Source of the DNA: Diphasiastrum complanatum
Taxonomy: Eukaryota; Streptophyta; Lycopodiopsida; Lycopodiales; Lycopodiaceae
Direction: 5' to 3'
DNA length: 64,000 bases
Assembly: GCA_029204225.1 (NCBI GenBank)
Contig: CM055095.1
Coordinates: forward strand, 66,921,940 to 66,985,939
The position numbers and the translations under genes were made by a program. The notes below the pieces were generated by a model. That model saw only the letters and a program-made list of their open reading frames with translations, was not told the origin of the DNA and did no database searches. How positions within the stretch are numbered: position 1 is the stretch's first letter; each line of letters starts with the position of its first letter. Positions 21,915 to 33,525 of this stretch are shown here, in pieces.

Positions 21915-22046
21915 GCCTCCTTAATCTCTCTCTTTCCTGCTTTCTAGGGTTAAGTCTTGCTTATGTGCTGCTTTCATAGCTTAAGTCTTGCTTATGTGAT
22001 GCTTCCATAGCTTAGCTCTAGATCAGCTGTGGCTCTATTCGTAACT
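21915..22046 (+). repeat. LTR end fragment of the AGTTA..TAACT family
   Basis: Matches the end of the LTRs at 11562 and 13313 in opposite orientation: CTTAATCTCTCTCTT, then TTTCTAGGGTTAAG and AGCTTAGCTCTAGATCA, ending CGTAACT at 22046. A 31-bp segment (AGTCTTGCTTATGTG...CATAGCTTA) is tandemly duplicated near 21954-22014. It truncates the neighbouring element at its integrase. Confidence 0.7.
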
Positions 22047-23704
22047 CCTCCACCCATGCCTTCATGTGAAAGTGAAATGATCTGGGTGGCCTCATGAGGG
22101 AGAATACACCGCCGAAGAATCCCGTCTGGACCTCTTCGATACAACTGGCCGGCAATCAGCTGAAAAGGTCTAGCCTTCAAGATCAACTTCCGCTGTTCCA
22201 CCTTTGGTAGTGACTTGTCTGGTTGGCCCCGCATTAGATATTCAACAATGTCGGCAGCCCATTCTGGTACTGTGTCCACGTAAAATAAGGTAGCATCGGC
22301 CAGCTCATCGTCGGGTTGGGTTGCAATCTCCTTTCCCTTGATTCGCGACACATGATCTGCCATGTAGTGTTGTTTTCCCTTGCGAACTACTATCCAAAAA
22401 TCAAACTCCAACAATAGAAGTAGCCATCTGGTGATTCTCCCGGTGTTGCAAGTTTTGTTAACGAGATAGAGCAAGGGTTGATGGTCCGTATAAAAAGCGA
22501 AATAAGTGGCCATCAGGTAGTGCCGAAATTTCTTAACCGCATAGATAATTGCCAGTGCTTCCCGCTCTGTGGTTGAATAATTCAATTCTATATCACTGAG
22601 CTGTCGACTTGCAAATCGGATTGGAAAATCCTTTTTGTGTTCACCTGGCTGGGTTAAGACTGCTCCAACTGCATACTTCGATGCGTCCGTATGCACATGA
22701 AACTCAATGGATCGATTGGGTGGGCGTAAGATTGGTGCTGAAACCAATGCATCCTTAAGCTTTTGGAAAGCCTTTAGGGCTTCCTTGTTCCAATGTGGTT
22801 CCGTTGTGAGCTTGTAAATTGGTCGGGCTAACTTCGCAAAATCCAAAATGAAGATCCTATAATAGTTAGCATGACCCATGAAGATGTAGACTTCGCGGAT
22901 CGTCCCCGGCGGTGGTAGATCAACAATGATCCTGATCTTTGATAGATCTGTAACGATCCCGTGTCTTGACACTATATGGCCGAGAATCAAGCCATGTGTC
23001 ACCCAGAATTGACATTTTTCTGGATTCAGGGAGATCTGGAAGTTGCGGCATTTCTGTAACACTTTCTCCAAATTGGATAAGTGTTCTGAGTCTGGTCCAT
23101 GCACGCACAGATCGTCCAAGAAAATTTCCAAAATTTTTTGCAAATAATCCTTGAATGTCACCTGCATGACTCGCTGGAAGGTGCTTGGGGCATTGCAAAG
23201 TCCGAATGGCATCACTTTATAGGCATAGGTTCCCCATTCCGTGGCAAACGTTGTCTTGTGTTGGTCTTGGGGGGCTATCTTCACCTGGTTGTAGCTGCTG
23301 AAGCCATTTAGAAAACTGTAGGCTTCGGCGCCAGCTACTCTGTCGAGGACACTTTCCGTAAATGGTAAAGGAAAATGATCCTTTTTGGTGACTGCATTTA
23401 GCGCCTTCAGATTCACACAAATCCGCATTTTGCCGTTCTTCTTGGGTACTATAACTATTGGCGATACCCATTCCGTGTGCTCGATTTCATAGATGAAATC
23501 TGCATCCATCAGCTTCTGCAACTCCTGCTTGATCAGCTCTGTATAATTCGGGTTGCAGCGGTAGTAACGGCTTACCTTGGGGACTGCTCCGTCCACCAAG
23601 GGTATGGTGTGTTGGACTACTGTTGGTGGAATGCCCTTAAGATCACTATAACTCCAGGCAAAACAATCTTTATATTCCACCAACAAGGATCGTAGTCTCT
23701 TGAG
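22047..23704 (-). pseudogene. RT and RNase H of the Asp-primed element, C-terminally truncated
   Basis: About 550 residues in one open frame. N-terminal VEYKDCFAWSYSDLKGIPP leads into the RT: PIVIVPKKNGKMRICVN, MPFGLCNAPSTFQRVM and the catalytic box IFLDDLCVHG near residue 190. RNase H starts near residue 320 with HVHTDASKYAVGAVLTQPG and includes STTEREALAIIYAVKKFRHY. The sequence then runs into the integrase linker (AGQLYRRGPDGILRRC) and stops at LSHEGMGG, the first His of the HHCC finger. The 3' sequence after 22047 is LTR of another family, so integrase is lost. Function would be copying element RNA into DNA. Confidence 0.88.
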
Positions 23705-24580
23705 CTATGTGGGCGTTAACTGCTCTCCCACATGCACTATCTTTTCTTCTTCTCCTGGCTCGACAAGGTTCATCGGCTGTGTTCGCGCAGGTCCCTCGAA
23801 GACATGTTCCGCTGGTGCCTGACTTTGATCAGGTTCTCGTTGAGCTTGCGGCATCATAATTACCACGTCGTCCAAGGTATAATTCTTGAAAGTTTCAGGC
23901 ATCTCGTGAACTGGAGCTCGTCGAGATTCCTCGTTCAGCATATTGATCTTAGCCCGACTGGTTGTCTTTTGGTTTTCTGACACCTGTGTAGACGATGACG
24001 CTGTATCTGAGTCCATCTTGATTGACTTCAAGGAATCCAACACTTTCTTTTTGCTCTTTTTTGTCATTTTGGTGGATTCGTCCTTGTTGTCTTTCATCGG
24101 AACTACCGCGACATTCGCCTCGTGGTTGCGAATATCGACATCCACTGTAGCTATCGCCTCTTCGGGTAGATCACTCCATCGGATCACCTGGTTATAGCAT
24201 TGCTTCAGCTGATTCTTCTTATTCGCAGGCGCCTTGGGTGGATCGATCCATGAGACTTTCGCCATAGCAGACTTTTGCGGTGGTTGAGCTGGTACTTTCT
24301 TGATTCTGTAGCGATCTGGGTCCATGTGGTGTAGGACCTGCTCATCAGTCAGCTCAATCTCCTTATTATAAGTTAGAGCATGTTGCCAAGGGACTAAATC
24401 ATCGTCCATTGGGTTCTCAATAGGTTTCGCTGACAGCCATGCTACGTTTATCATATTCACCCCAAATGTGATTGGTGTGTCCATAGTGTAACACTTGGGT
24501 GAAGATGTACTGGGTTCAGGATCCGATTCATATTGACATGCCCGACAGTCAATAGTTGCTAATGCATCCGTCCATCTCAC
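23705..24580 (-). pseudogene. Linker of the polyprotein between protease and RT
   Basis: A 291-codon open frame, acidic and Lys-rich, without a recognised domain. NMINVAWLSAKPIENPMDDD and SDLPEEAIATVDVD are typical of spacer regions that precede RT in Tat/Athila-type elements. It overlaps the protease frame by four bases and ends in a stop just before the RT frame. It is probably a single ancestral polyprotein cut by frame changes. Confidence 0.6.
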
Positions 24581-25332
24581 GACATCCGTCTCTGAATCAT
24601 AGTGACCTCCTTGGCTGGCCTTGGACGATCAATCGTGTGATCTGTTGTAGATGATCCGTCATCAGCCCTGGGTGCAATAGGTTTCACCGCCCATGTGGTT
24701 GGATCAACCTTCACAGCCTGCTCTCTCTTTTCGAAGGTGAGTTTCCCCGTGCCCCAGTTGTCTACTACTTGCGCAGTCCTCAACCATGGTCTTCCCAGTA
24801 ACACACGGTATGCAGTTGGAGATTCAGGTATATCCATGACTACAAAAGTGATCACGAACTGCATGCTTGCTATTTTTACAGGGATATCGGCAACTACACC
24901 TTTTGATTTCACATAGGATTGATTCACCGGCTTGATGGCGAATCTTGCTGGCTTCAACCCTTGTAAACCCCACTTTTCATACAAAGTAGTGGAGATCAAA
25001 TTAACACCTGATCCTCCATCTACTACTATTGCCTCGTCCTCGTATCTCTTGTGTTTGATTGGCAAAGTGATGTTGTGTTCCTCACTTTCCCATGCTGCCC
25101 CGATGTGGAGGACGTTACTCGTTTCTTCATAGCCCGTACAATATATGGGCTCAGGTGCTACTGGCTCCTCATCCGCTTTGGCCCATTCAGCTAGAAGGCT
25201 TTTCGCTTGTGGTGCAATCTGCAGTAGTTCTCCGAGTGGTAAACTAACACGGCTTGCCAGTAAAAGTGTGAGCCTTTCAGTGTGTGGTTCCTCGGGCTCC
25301 GCCATGTAAAAAGGTGGTTCGTGTTGGTGCAA
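24577..25332 (-). pseudogene. Aspartic protease of the Asp-primed element
   Basis: 251 codons. The active-site box reads IVVDGGSGVNLIS (about residue 100), where D-G-G replaces the usual D-S/T-G, as is common in Tat/Athila-type proteases. YRVLLGRPWLRTAQVV near residue 175 is the second conserved block (hhLGRPWL). The N-terminal part is a gag-protease linker. Length and motifs look complete. Confidence 0.8.
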
Positions 25333-25467
25333 CCGATCATTCTAATCAGTGCGCAGTGGTGAGCCCGCTCGCGGTTCCCGTTCGCCGCCAACTGGAGGTT
25401 CCGTGGGATTATCCCTTTCTTGCTCTTTCTCCTCCGCTTGTGCCTTCTGTACCCAGTGTCTTATTTT

Positions 25468-27140
25468 CTAGTACTGTCTTCTTTCTTCCCTCACATTCGG
25501 ATATGGCGCTGAAGTTGGAGGTTGGTCGTCAGTGACCGAGGGTGGTGGTGAGGGAGCCACTTCCTTCCTCTTCTGTGCTCGCGTGACGGCTAACACAGGA
25601 GCGTGGAATTGGTGTCTTTCCGATGGCATCCCTGCTGGAACTGCTGGTTGTTGTATCGCAATGAAGTTGAGAGGTGCACTGGTTCCAGGTTTAAATGGAC
25701 AATTCTTGAAATAGTGTCCATAACCGCATTCTCGACAGAAGGATGTATATTGTCCCTTGTAGGGATATTCCGCAATTCTGTGTCCTTTGCCGCATCCGTA
25801 GCAGCCGTAGTTCCTCCCGCCTTGACGCTGAGTTTGAGCTGCATAGGCTGCAACATATTCATTTATGGCAGGATCCATATATGGTTCATCTGGTCCGTAC
25901 CATTGCTGCGGATCAGGTTGAGGTGGCATTTGCATCTCTGGTTCCGCTGCTGTCAGGTTTGCATGGGCCACTTGTTGATTGTCTGGCCCTGGTGGTGCAG
26001 GTAAGGCCATACACTGTTGTTGATTCGGTGCGCCGTACCTTGGTGCCGCGTTGGGTGCCCCTTGATGGTATGGATAAGAAGTCTGATAAGGACTTCTCTT
26101 CTGTTGAACAATCCGGGGGTTAAACGGGCAAAATGTCGTATCGTGCGATGTTGCATTGCACAGATGGCAGAATCTATGTGTCAGTCTCAGATTTTGCTTT
26201 AGGACTAGAGACTCGTTCGCTATATGGTTTTGCATGCACACTGAACACCATACATTCTCCCGTCGTGGATACTGTAGCTGGTTTGGTTCCGGTTGATGTG
26301 GCGTTACTGCTACAGCTCCCTGTAAGGCTTTCAGTTTCTGGTCAAATTGCGTCATAAGTTGCTCCATCTGCTGTTTGTGTAATTTTGTCATTTGCTCCAA
26401 CAACAGTTCTGTGGATAGAGCGGATGCGTTGGATGATGACGATGCTAACGAGGGAGTAGGAGTGTGGGTGGATGGATATTCGTCGTCAGATCCCTCGTCC
26501 TCTTCCCTGATAGCATCTTCCATAGCTTCTTGCAGAATAGCGTACTGCTCCCATCGTTTTAGTTCTCTTCTGATGCTTCGTGGTAGTCCGGCTCGGAACC
26601 ACATGATCACCGCATGATCGGGAGTTAGGGGCTGCACTGCACTCGGATCGTAGGTGTTTGACCCGTTCAATATAGTCCCTGACCCTTTCTCGTTTTCCCA
26701 TCTTGACTTTACTCAGTAGGAGAAATGGGTCTTCCAGGAACTTTCTTGGTTTAAAGCGCGTAATGAGAGCCGCTTTAACCGCTTCCCAGGTGGATTTTTC
26801 TTCCTCTGAGAGGTTGAAAAACCAATCCTGAGCCACTACCAATAAGGACATGGGGAACAGCATCAGCTTTTCCGCAGGTGTCCGTTCGCCATAGATTTCA
26901 CAAGCTTGCTCGTAGATCTGGAGGAATCGGATGGGATCTGATGATCCGTCGTATTTTGGTATTTCCATCCGAGGTGCTCTCTGGATTGCTTGCAAGGGAG
27001 CGACAGGTACGAGTTGGCCCATTGGATCCATTGGTGCTGGTTCCGGTTTCTGCCTCTTGTTGCACAGCTGCTAATCTGGGAAGGTGTGGTGCTTGATTTG
27101 CTATCCTTCTTGCTATTGATCGTCCCGATCTCAGATTCAT
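25468..27140 (-). pseudogene. Gag of the Asp-primed element, one frameshift
   Basis: N-terminal frame 27031 to about 26640: YDGSSDPIRFLQIYEQACEI, LLVVAQDWFFNLSEEEKSTW and KMGKRERVRDYIERV form a retrotransposon gag domain. The frame shifts near 26640 and continues as 26670-25468 with VIMWFRAGLPRSIRRELKRW, a Gln-rich middle and zinc knuckles. FCHLCNATSHDTTFC is an intact C-x2-C-x4-H-x4-C and CRECGYGHYFKNC is another. CYGCGKGHRIAEY has Tyr in place of the last Cys. The start of the element protein may instead be MNLRSGRS at 27140, in another frame. Confidence 0.82.
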
Positions 27141-27340
27141 CCGATGGTGGGTTTCAGTGGATGTTGCTTGTACAGTGGAATGCAGTCTGGATCTTCAAGA
27201 TCTGATCAATCTGATCGGCCGGAAGTGAATTTTAGGCCCTTTACGGTGGTTTTTCCTTGATAACTTCTTACTCCTTGCACTGATTGACCTGAGATTTTGA
27301 CAGTAGCTGGATCTGATGCAGATCTTTCCATTGATCTAGT

Positions 27341-28136
27341 CTGCAAGGGTTCTCTTGTGCGAGGGTTGGCTGTGTGAGGGTTCTTTAGCTGTTTTTGCAG
27401 ATTAAAAACTTGATATCTCTTAGATCTTTGGGAAGTAACTGTCTCAAGGATCACAGTAGCTGGATCTGGGTCAGATCTCACTATGGAATTCTCTGTGAGA
27501 GTTAACTCTCGCAAGAAGTGAAAATTTCACTGTATGCGAGGGTTCTGAACCTTTATTTTGGCTTGATCTTCACCAAATCTCAAAACTAACTCTCGCAAGC
27601 TTCATCACTGATGGAATTTATCATTCTGAATTGATTGAGAGGGTCTGCGAGAGTTCTTACTGGAAGGTTTTGCTGGATCTTCACTTTTTAGTGATTTTTT
27701 TGCACTCAAACTCAATTTTCTGCTCACTGGAATTAAACTAACTCTCGCAGGCTATTCTGCGTCCTTGTCTCTCTGAGATGGAACTTCAGAATCTTCTGCA
27801 AGAGTTCTTGCCCACTAGAACTGAAAATTTTGGTGTCTGCGAGGGTTCTCAGGTACTTTCTCGCCTTTTCTTTTATTGGGAACTCTCGCACAGGCACTCA
27901 GACATCAAACTAACTCTCGCAAGCTTCTCTGTGTCCTGGTCTCTTTGAGATGGAACTTCAGAGGGGTCTGCGAGAGTTCTGGTGAAGTTTTGAATTTTTT
28001 TGGATTTTTTCAAAGGTTTTTTGAATTTTTTATGATTTTTCTCTGATTTTGCAATCTGCTTGGAATTAACTCTTGCAGGCTTCTATGCAGGTCTGGGACA
28101 GTACCCTGGAGCTGCTGCTAGTCATGCAAGGGTTAA
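27341..28136 (-). repeat. Leader with about 14 copies of a GCGAGAGTT motif in both orientations
   Basis: The 9-mer GCGAGAGTT or its reverse complement AACTCTCGC, allowing one change, recurs near 27342, 27357, 27503, 27534, 27587, 27645, 27739, 27798, 27835, 27879, 27911, 27966, 28067 and 28124. A longer block, AACTAACTCTCGCAAGCTTC, recurs with small changes at 27586, 27737 and 27909. The array lies between primer site and gag. No coding frame is supported here. Confidence 0.75.
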
Positions 28137-28427
28137 TTCAAACTGGTTTTGGAGATATAAAAATCTGATGAGATTTTAGACTCTTTTTCCCTCCAAAATG
28201 CAGATTGGTGTGTTTTTTGGGTTTTTTGGCTGGTTGGTTTGGGTTTCAAGCCCTTAGAGGCTGTTCAGGGCCTCCTCTACCCTCTCACACCTCCTCCGCT
28301 AGCTGTGAACAATCCAAACACAAAAAAAAAACAGAAAACTAACTCTAAACTCCCAAAAATCTTCCTAAAACTACTCTAATAGCAAGAAAATAGCTAAAAT
28401 GCAGCTACACTAGTTAGTGGAAACCTA

Positions 28428-28445
28428 TCCCCGGCAACGACGCCA
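28428..28445 (-). other. Asp-tRNA primer-binding site
   Basis: Reverse complement reads TGGCGTCGTTGCCGGGGA. This is the well-known Asp-tRNA primer site of plant Ty3/gypsy elements (TGGCGCCGTTGCCGGGGA) with a single change. One base separates it from the LTR. Confidence 0.85.
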
Positions 28446-28446
28446 C

Positions 28447-28673
28447 TGTAGGGTCGAAGATCTTGCGTAGTATAGCCCTCCCGCCTGTCAACAAGGGTTA
28501 GTTCACTGGATAGGCACCTAACTATGCATAGATGCTATTTTTAGTTAGTTTCCTACTTTGCATCTAACTCTACCTCCACTAACACTACTCACACTAACTC
28601 TACTCCCCTAACTAACTTCATCATGATTTTGTGTGAAGAGAGAGGATAGAATAGAAGAGGAAGAAGGAGGAGA

Positions 28674-28715
<42 letters not shown>

Positions 28716-29280
28716 GATGGAGGTTAGCTCAAATGCTCAATTTCATTGCTTATGGAAAAACCTTAACTAGCATAAACCAAAAAGCATGAGAAATGGAAAT
28801 AACAAGCAATCACAACAATAGCATAAGCAAGAGTGATTAGCAAATGAGGATGCTTGAGCTCTCAAAATGATAGTCTCCTCCTCTCTATTAAGCATGAAAA
28901 TAGTGTACAAATGGTGCCTTTTTTATAAAATGTGGAAGGCCCTTGCTCCAAAATCCTATTGGCTAATATTTACATTGATCCTATCCATTCATCTTGGACC
29001 CAACTTGATCCAAGGGTCCACAAAAAGTACATAGAAGTTCACAAGATTCATGTGAGTCCCAATTTGGACCCAACTCTAAAAAGTAATCTCTAAGTTTAAA
29101 AATAATTTTGGGCCTCTAGTTTTATTTTAATTCAAAGGCCCGAGTCTATTTTATTTTATTTACACTTAAGCTTGCGTGCTCATTGGGCCATGGGCTTACA
29201 CGCGCAGGATGCCATGCCCTCGCAACACATTTTATTGGTCGATTTTATTTATTTACAATTCGTTGGGAATACTTCCAACA
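28447..29280 (-). repeat. 5' LTR of the Asp-primed element (834 bp)
   Basis: In element orientation it begins TGTTGGAAGTATTCCC and ends CCCTACA, one base from the primer site. It contains a (GA)n microsatellite. Beyond 29280 the sequence switches at once to plus-strand pol of a different Ty3/gypsy element, so the boundary is sharp. Confidence 0.8.
28668..28713. repeat. (GA)n microsatellite inside the LTR
   Basis: About 16 uninterrupted GA units at 28681-28711, preceded by GA-rich sequence. This is the only long GA tract in the window that is not next to a LINE 3' end. Confidence 0.9.
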
Positions 29281-31254
29281 ATGAGTCGTAACAAGAATTT
29301 AACGATGTTTTTCTAGAACAACTTCTTGAGGGTCTTTCCCCCCTCTAGGGGAGTCGACCATGGTATTAAACTCCTTCCTTGTAGCTCGCATGTATCCATG
29401 TATCCTTACAGGATGAGTACTACCGAAGAGGATGAAGTTTACAGGCAACTGCAAAACTACCTTGAGTTGGGCCATGTAAGGTCTAGTAAGTCCCCTTGGG
29501 GGGCTCCAGTTAGTTTAGTTGATGAAAAAGACGGAAGTACTCGTCTGTGTGTAGACTTTAAAAAGCTAAATAAATTAACGATTAAAAACCGTTACCCCTG
29601 GTTGATCGATTACATGGTGCAAAGTACTTTACCACAATTGATTTGAGATCAGGGTATCATTAGATTCGAATAAAGAGTGAGGATGTTGGAAAAGCCGGGT
29701 TTAGGACTAGGTATAGCCATTATGAGTTTCTGGTTTTACCATTGGCTTCACAAATGCTCCAGCGACTTTCCAACAGATGATGAACGATCTTCTTCGTCCA
29801 TATTTGAGAAAGTTCGTCATAGTTTACTTAGACGATATTCTCATCTATAGTAAGACTTGGAGGAGCATGAGGAGCATCTTAGGACTGTCTTACAGTTACT
29901 TAGACAGGAGAAACTCTTTGCCAAGGAACCCAAAGGTGTTTTCTTCAGAAGAGAATTGGTTTATCTCGGTCACATTATTTTGGACCATGGGTTGGAAATT
30001 GACCCAAATAAAGTCCGTCGGGTTCGTGAATGGCCAATTCCTCAAACCATTTAGGAGGTTAGCTCCTTTTTTGCTGGGTTTGTTGGGCTTTACGGGTTTT
30101 CTCATAGATTTATCATGGGTTATGCGACAATTGCACTTTTGACAAATGTCCTCAAAGGGGCGAAAAGAACTAGCCGACACAGTAAATACAATCCTCCGGT
30201 TACTTGGACTGAAGAGATGAATCAGAGCTTCGAAAATCTCAAATATTGTGTGTCTACAGCACCTATTTTACACATAGTCGATCCTAACAAGGCGTATGTA
30301 CTTGAAACGGATGCCAGTGACTATGCTATAGGTACGGTCCTGTATTAGGATGGTAGACCGGTTGCTTTTGAGAGCAAGAACCTAGATCCTACTCAAAGGC
30401 GGTATTCCACCTATGGTAAGGAGCTTTTTGCAGTTATTCATGCTTTGAAAGTGTGGAAACATTATTTGTATGGCTTACTATAGTAATAGACCATCAAGTG
30501 TTAAAGTATATTAACAATGCGGTTGACCTTAGGGGTCGTAAAACCAGATGGTCGGAAATGCTCCAAGAATTTCAATATGACATTGAGTACCGGAAGGGTA
30601 CTTCTAATAGTGTCGTGGATGCCTTAAGCCGGATTGGAGAGGTAAATCAGTTAAGATTTTCTGAGATCCAATCTGAGTTATATCTGTCCTTAAGAGATTT
30701 GTGTAAGACCAATAGGTACTTCGGTCGTATTTGGCTAGATGTCCTGGCAGGAACCTCTAGATCTAATGGTGACTTTGGAATGCAGGATTCCAAGATTTCT
30801 CCTCAAGACAAGATATTAAGGGACTATTCCATAAGGAATGGGTTAGTTTTCCAGAATGGGAAAGTTTGTGTGCCAAAAAACGATGATATACGGGCAAATC
30901 CTGCATGAATGTCATGACAGCCCATGTGCGGGGCACTCTAGTTCACAAAGAACGCTTGACCTAATAAAAAGGAACTTTTATTGGCCAAATATAAAAGGGA
31001 GGCATACGTTTGATGCCAACTAAATAAAGCTGAAAGACTTAAGGCAGCTGGTTTGTTACTTCCTTTAATTCCTGAAAGAAAATGGGAAAGTATTTCCGTG
31101 GATTTTGTGGTTGGGCTACCTCGGACGGGGAAGCAGAATGATGCTATCTGGGTTATAGTTGACAGACTAACCAAAATGGCGCAATTCATTCTAGCCAGGC
31201 AGTCTGTCAAAGCTTCTGAACTTGCTCAGCTTTTTGTGGAAAAGATGTTCAGGT
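29281..31254 (+). pseudogene. Ty3/gypsy pol fragment (RT, RNase H, integrase N-half)
   Basis: Plus-strand series of frames. RT has [31 protein letters not shown] and the catalytic [13 protein letters not shown] at about 29818-29855. RNase H has YVLETDASDYAIGTVLY at about 30296-30345. The integrase zinc finger (LHECHDSPCAGHSS) is near 30896-30945. The integrase core start is PERKWESISVDFVVGLPRTG with NDAIWVIVDRLTKMAQF near 31075-31185. It ends abruptly near 31254 where antisense gag of another element begins. Gag and protease are absent. Stops and shifts at 29645, 30055, 30347 and 30910 kill the frame. Confidence 0.85.
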
Positions 31255-31680
31255 CTGAAATGCTTTCTCCCACTTTTGAATCTAGTTTTCAACTGCATCT
31301 ATGTTGCGGACTGCAATTGCACCAGTGAACTTTGGCAGCTCAAGATTCTTGATTGAAGGCAATTTCCTTGTTTTCGATGGGAGTTCGGACTCTTTGTCAA
31401 CGGTCACAGGTTCAGCGGCTACCATAGCCATTCCACTGACTTTTTCAGGTTCCTGTGGGGATCTTGCCAACTTCTTGTTGTAGAACCATTTTCATAGCGT
31501 CAACCTGAAACTTCCTCAATCCTCAATATCTTGGTACTAAACCTTCCAATGGATCCATAGTGGTCGTGGTAGAGTTCCACTCACTATAGATGGTCACTAT
31601 AACTACTATTGACATTGCAATTTCACAATTGTCTCCATAGGCGGTGACTTAGCGATTCAATAATTACAATTTACAATTTA
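31255..31680 (-). pseudogene. Ty3/gypsy gag fragment
   Basis: Minus-strand frame 31470-31282 includes KLPSIKNLELPKFTGAIAV and IDAVENW, closely matching the gag start at 16427-16290. The stretch to 31680 shows no clear motif and may be LTR or leader. TTTACAATTGTCTCC-like sequence near 31620 recurs near 34690, on the far side of the next element. Confidence 0.65.
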
Positions 31681-31689
31681 CATTAGGCA

Positions 31690-31871
31690 AAGGGATCCAA
31701 AGTACATGTGAAATCCTTTGCCTCTTCAGATGAGAATGTCCTCGTTGGCAAAGTATAAATACTATGCATGCAACGCATGCGCAATCTCCCAGGTAGCATC
31801 ATTGAGAGGTTGTCCATGCCATGCAACCTCATGGAGCAAATGATTCCGCAATCGTCTCTGCCTCCGGTCAA
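31690..31871 (-). pseudogene. Chromodomain remnant
   Basis: In the frame that is not the longest one the minus strand reads LLHEVAWHGQPLNDATWEI, a match to the chromodomain core (VKWxGxPxxxATWE). It places the parent element among chromoviruses. Confidence 0.6.
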
Positions 31872-32076
31872 ATACTCATGCAGGTATGCATCACCTCCCC
31901 ATGCTCCTAAAACAATTCAAGGCCATCAGCCAACAAGTCACCGTTACGTAAAACCTTTCTTAAGCATAACAAATGAAAAACAAGATGAACCTTACAATCA
32001 ACAAGCAAATCCGATTCATAAGAACTTTTAATCTTTCTAACAATTTTCCCAAGGTCCACAATATCTAGGTGACAAG

Positions 32077-33121
32077 TTATAACACTTCCCTGTCTTCAGA
32101 GTTTTCGAGTCCTTTGGAATCGTGAGAAACACCATGTCTCCTTTCTCGAAGTCTCTTGGCATACGATCCAGATTGACATAAGTCTTTGTCCATTGCCGCT
32201 CTTACATTTTCCTTTGCTAACTCCAACATCTGTTGCATGTGAGTTAAAAATTCCATAGCACTAGGTGTCTTATGAGGCATACCTATAGCAACTGGACTGG
32301 CTAGTTTAAATCCATAGTTTAGCTCGAAAGGACTCATCTTCATAGATGCATTCTTTTTATCATTATAGGCAAACTCCAACAATGGTCGGTAACGCTCCCA
32401 TTGTGTTTGCTTTTCATTCGCATACGCCCATGTCTTCCACAGTTGATTAACTCTCTTAGTTTCTCCATCCGTTTCAAGATGATCAGAACTACTCATTCCT
32501 AGCAGCACCTCTAACTTCTCAAATATTGCAGTCCAAAAACTGCCAATAAAACGAGACTCTCTATCAAACACAATGGATCTACGTAATCCATGAAGTCTGA
32601 ATACATGCTGTATAACAAATCAGCTGTACCAGGTGCATGAATCTTATGATTAGTTGGGATAAAATGAGCCATTTTAGGGAGCCTATCAACCACAACTAGG
32701 ATGGCATTATGTTGCTGCTACGTATGTGGTAAACATGTAATAAAGTCCATGGAAATACTCTCCCATCTCCCTTCTAGTATAGGTCACGGGGGTAATAATC
32801 CAGGCACTTTAATCCTTTCAACCTTATTAACATGACACTTAAAATGTGTCACATAATGGTTTACTTCTTTCTTAAGTCTAGACCACCAAAAGTTACGTCG
32901 TATCAACTCATAGGTCCTATCCACACCAGGATGACCACACTAGGGCTATCGTGATAGAGATGTAAGATCCTCTTTGGCAGCACCTCACAAGCTCGAATAA
33001 GAGCCTTGCCATTTCTCATCACTATTCCATCTTCTATGGAATACTTAAGATAAGTGCAAACCAAGGTAGAAGAGCTCTCCTCTTGAGACTTTGCATGGCC
33101 ATGATTAACCTCCTGTTCCAC
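32077..33121 (-). pseudogene. Integrase, several frames
   Basis: The zinc-finger region near 32950-33000 has ILHLYHDSPS. The core has VDRLPKMAHFIPTNHKIHAP (32693-32634), FDRESRFIGSFWTAIFEKL near 32570, with SSDHLETDGETKRVNQ carrying the DGxxExxN block and its catalytic Glu. RPLLEFAYNDKKNASMKMSP follows. Frame changes near 32580 and 32700-32900 break it. Confidence 0.8.
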
Positions 33122-33525
33122 TTTCTTATAGTGAGGATCGTCCTACTGAGCCTTTCTTATATCTAACAGTAAGTCATTTCATTGACTACAAATGACATTC
33201 GATACACTACATGAGATAGTGCATCGGCCACATGATTCTTGGCACCCTTCTTGGACCAAATCTCCATTAGGAATTCCTGCAAGAGACCATCTGGCATGCC
33301 AGCCTTTCAGGTCTAGCTACTTACATAAGTGTCTCAAGGTATGATGATCAGTGAATACATCAAATTCCAATCGATACAAATATTGCCTCCGCGCCTTTAA
33401 TGCATGAACTATGGCATACAACTCCTTTTCACGAGTTGGATTATTTTTTTGTGCAAGGTTGACCTTCTTGCTCTCAAAGGCCACAGTGCCTACCCTCTTG
33501 CATCAAAACTGCTCCCACAACAATG

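Larger units (their letters stand above)
22047..29280 (-). mobile_element. Large Ty3/gypsy element primed by Asp tRNA, 3' end missing
   Basis: Minus-strand order: LTR 29280-28447, Asp-tRNA primer site 28445-28428, repeat-rich leader to about 27140, gag 27031-25468, protease 25332-24577, linker, RT and RNase H to 22047. The sequence stops inside the integrase zinc finger, where an LTR fragment of another family begins. Integrase core and 3' LTR are absent. The PBS type and the DGGSGVN protease suggest the Tat/Athila side of Ty3/gypsy, not a chromovirus. ORFs are long, so this is the youngest or best preserved protein-coding element here. Confidence 0.85.

Noticed and set aside
25603-26123. Two plus-strand frames of 126-133 codons
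   Set aside because: They are antisense to the gag zinc-knuckle region and have no own motif.
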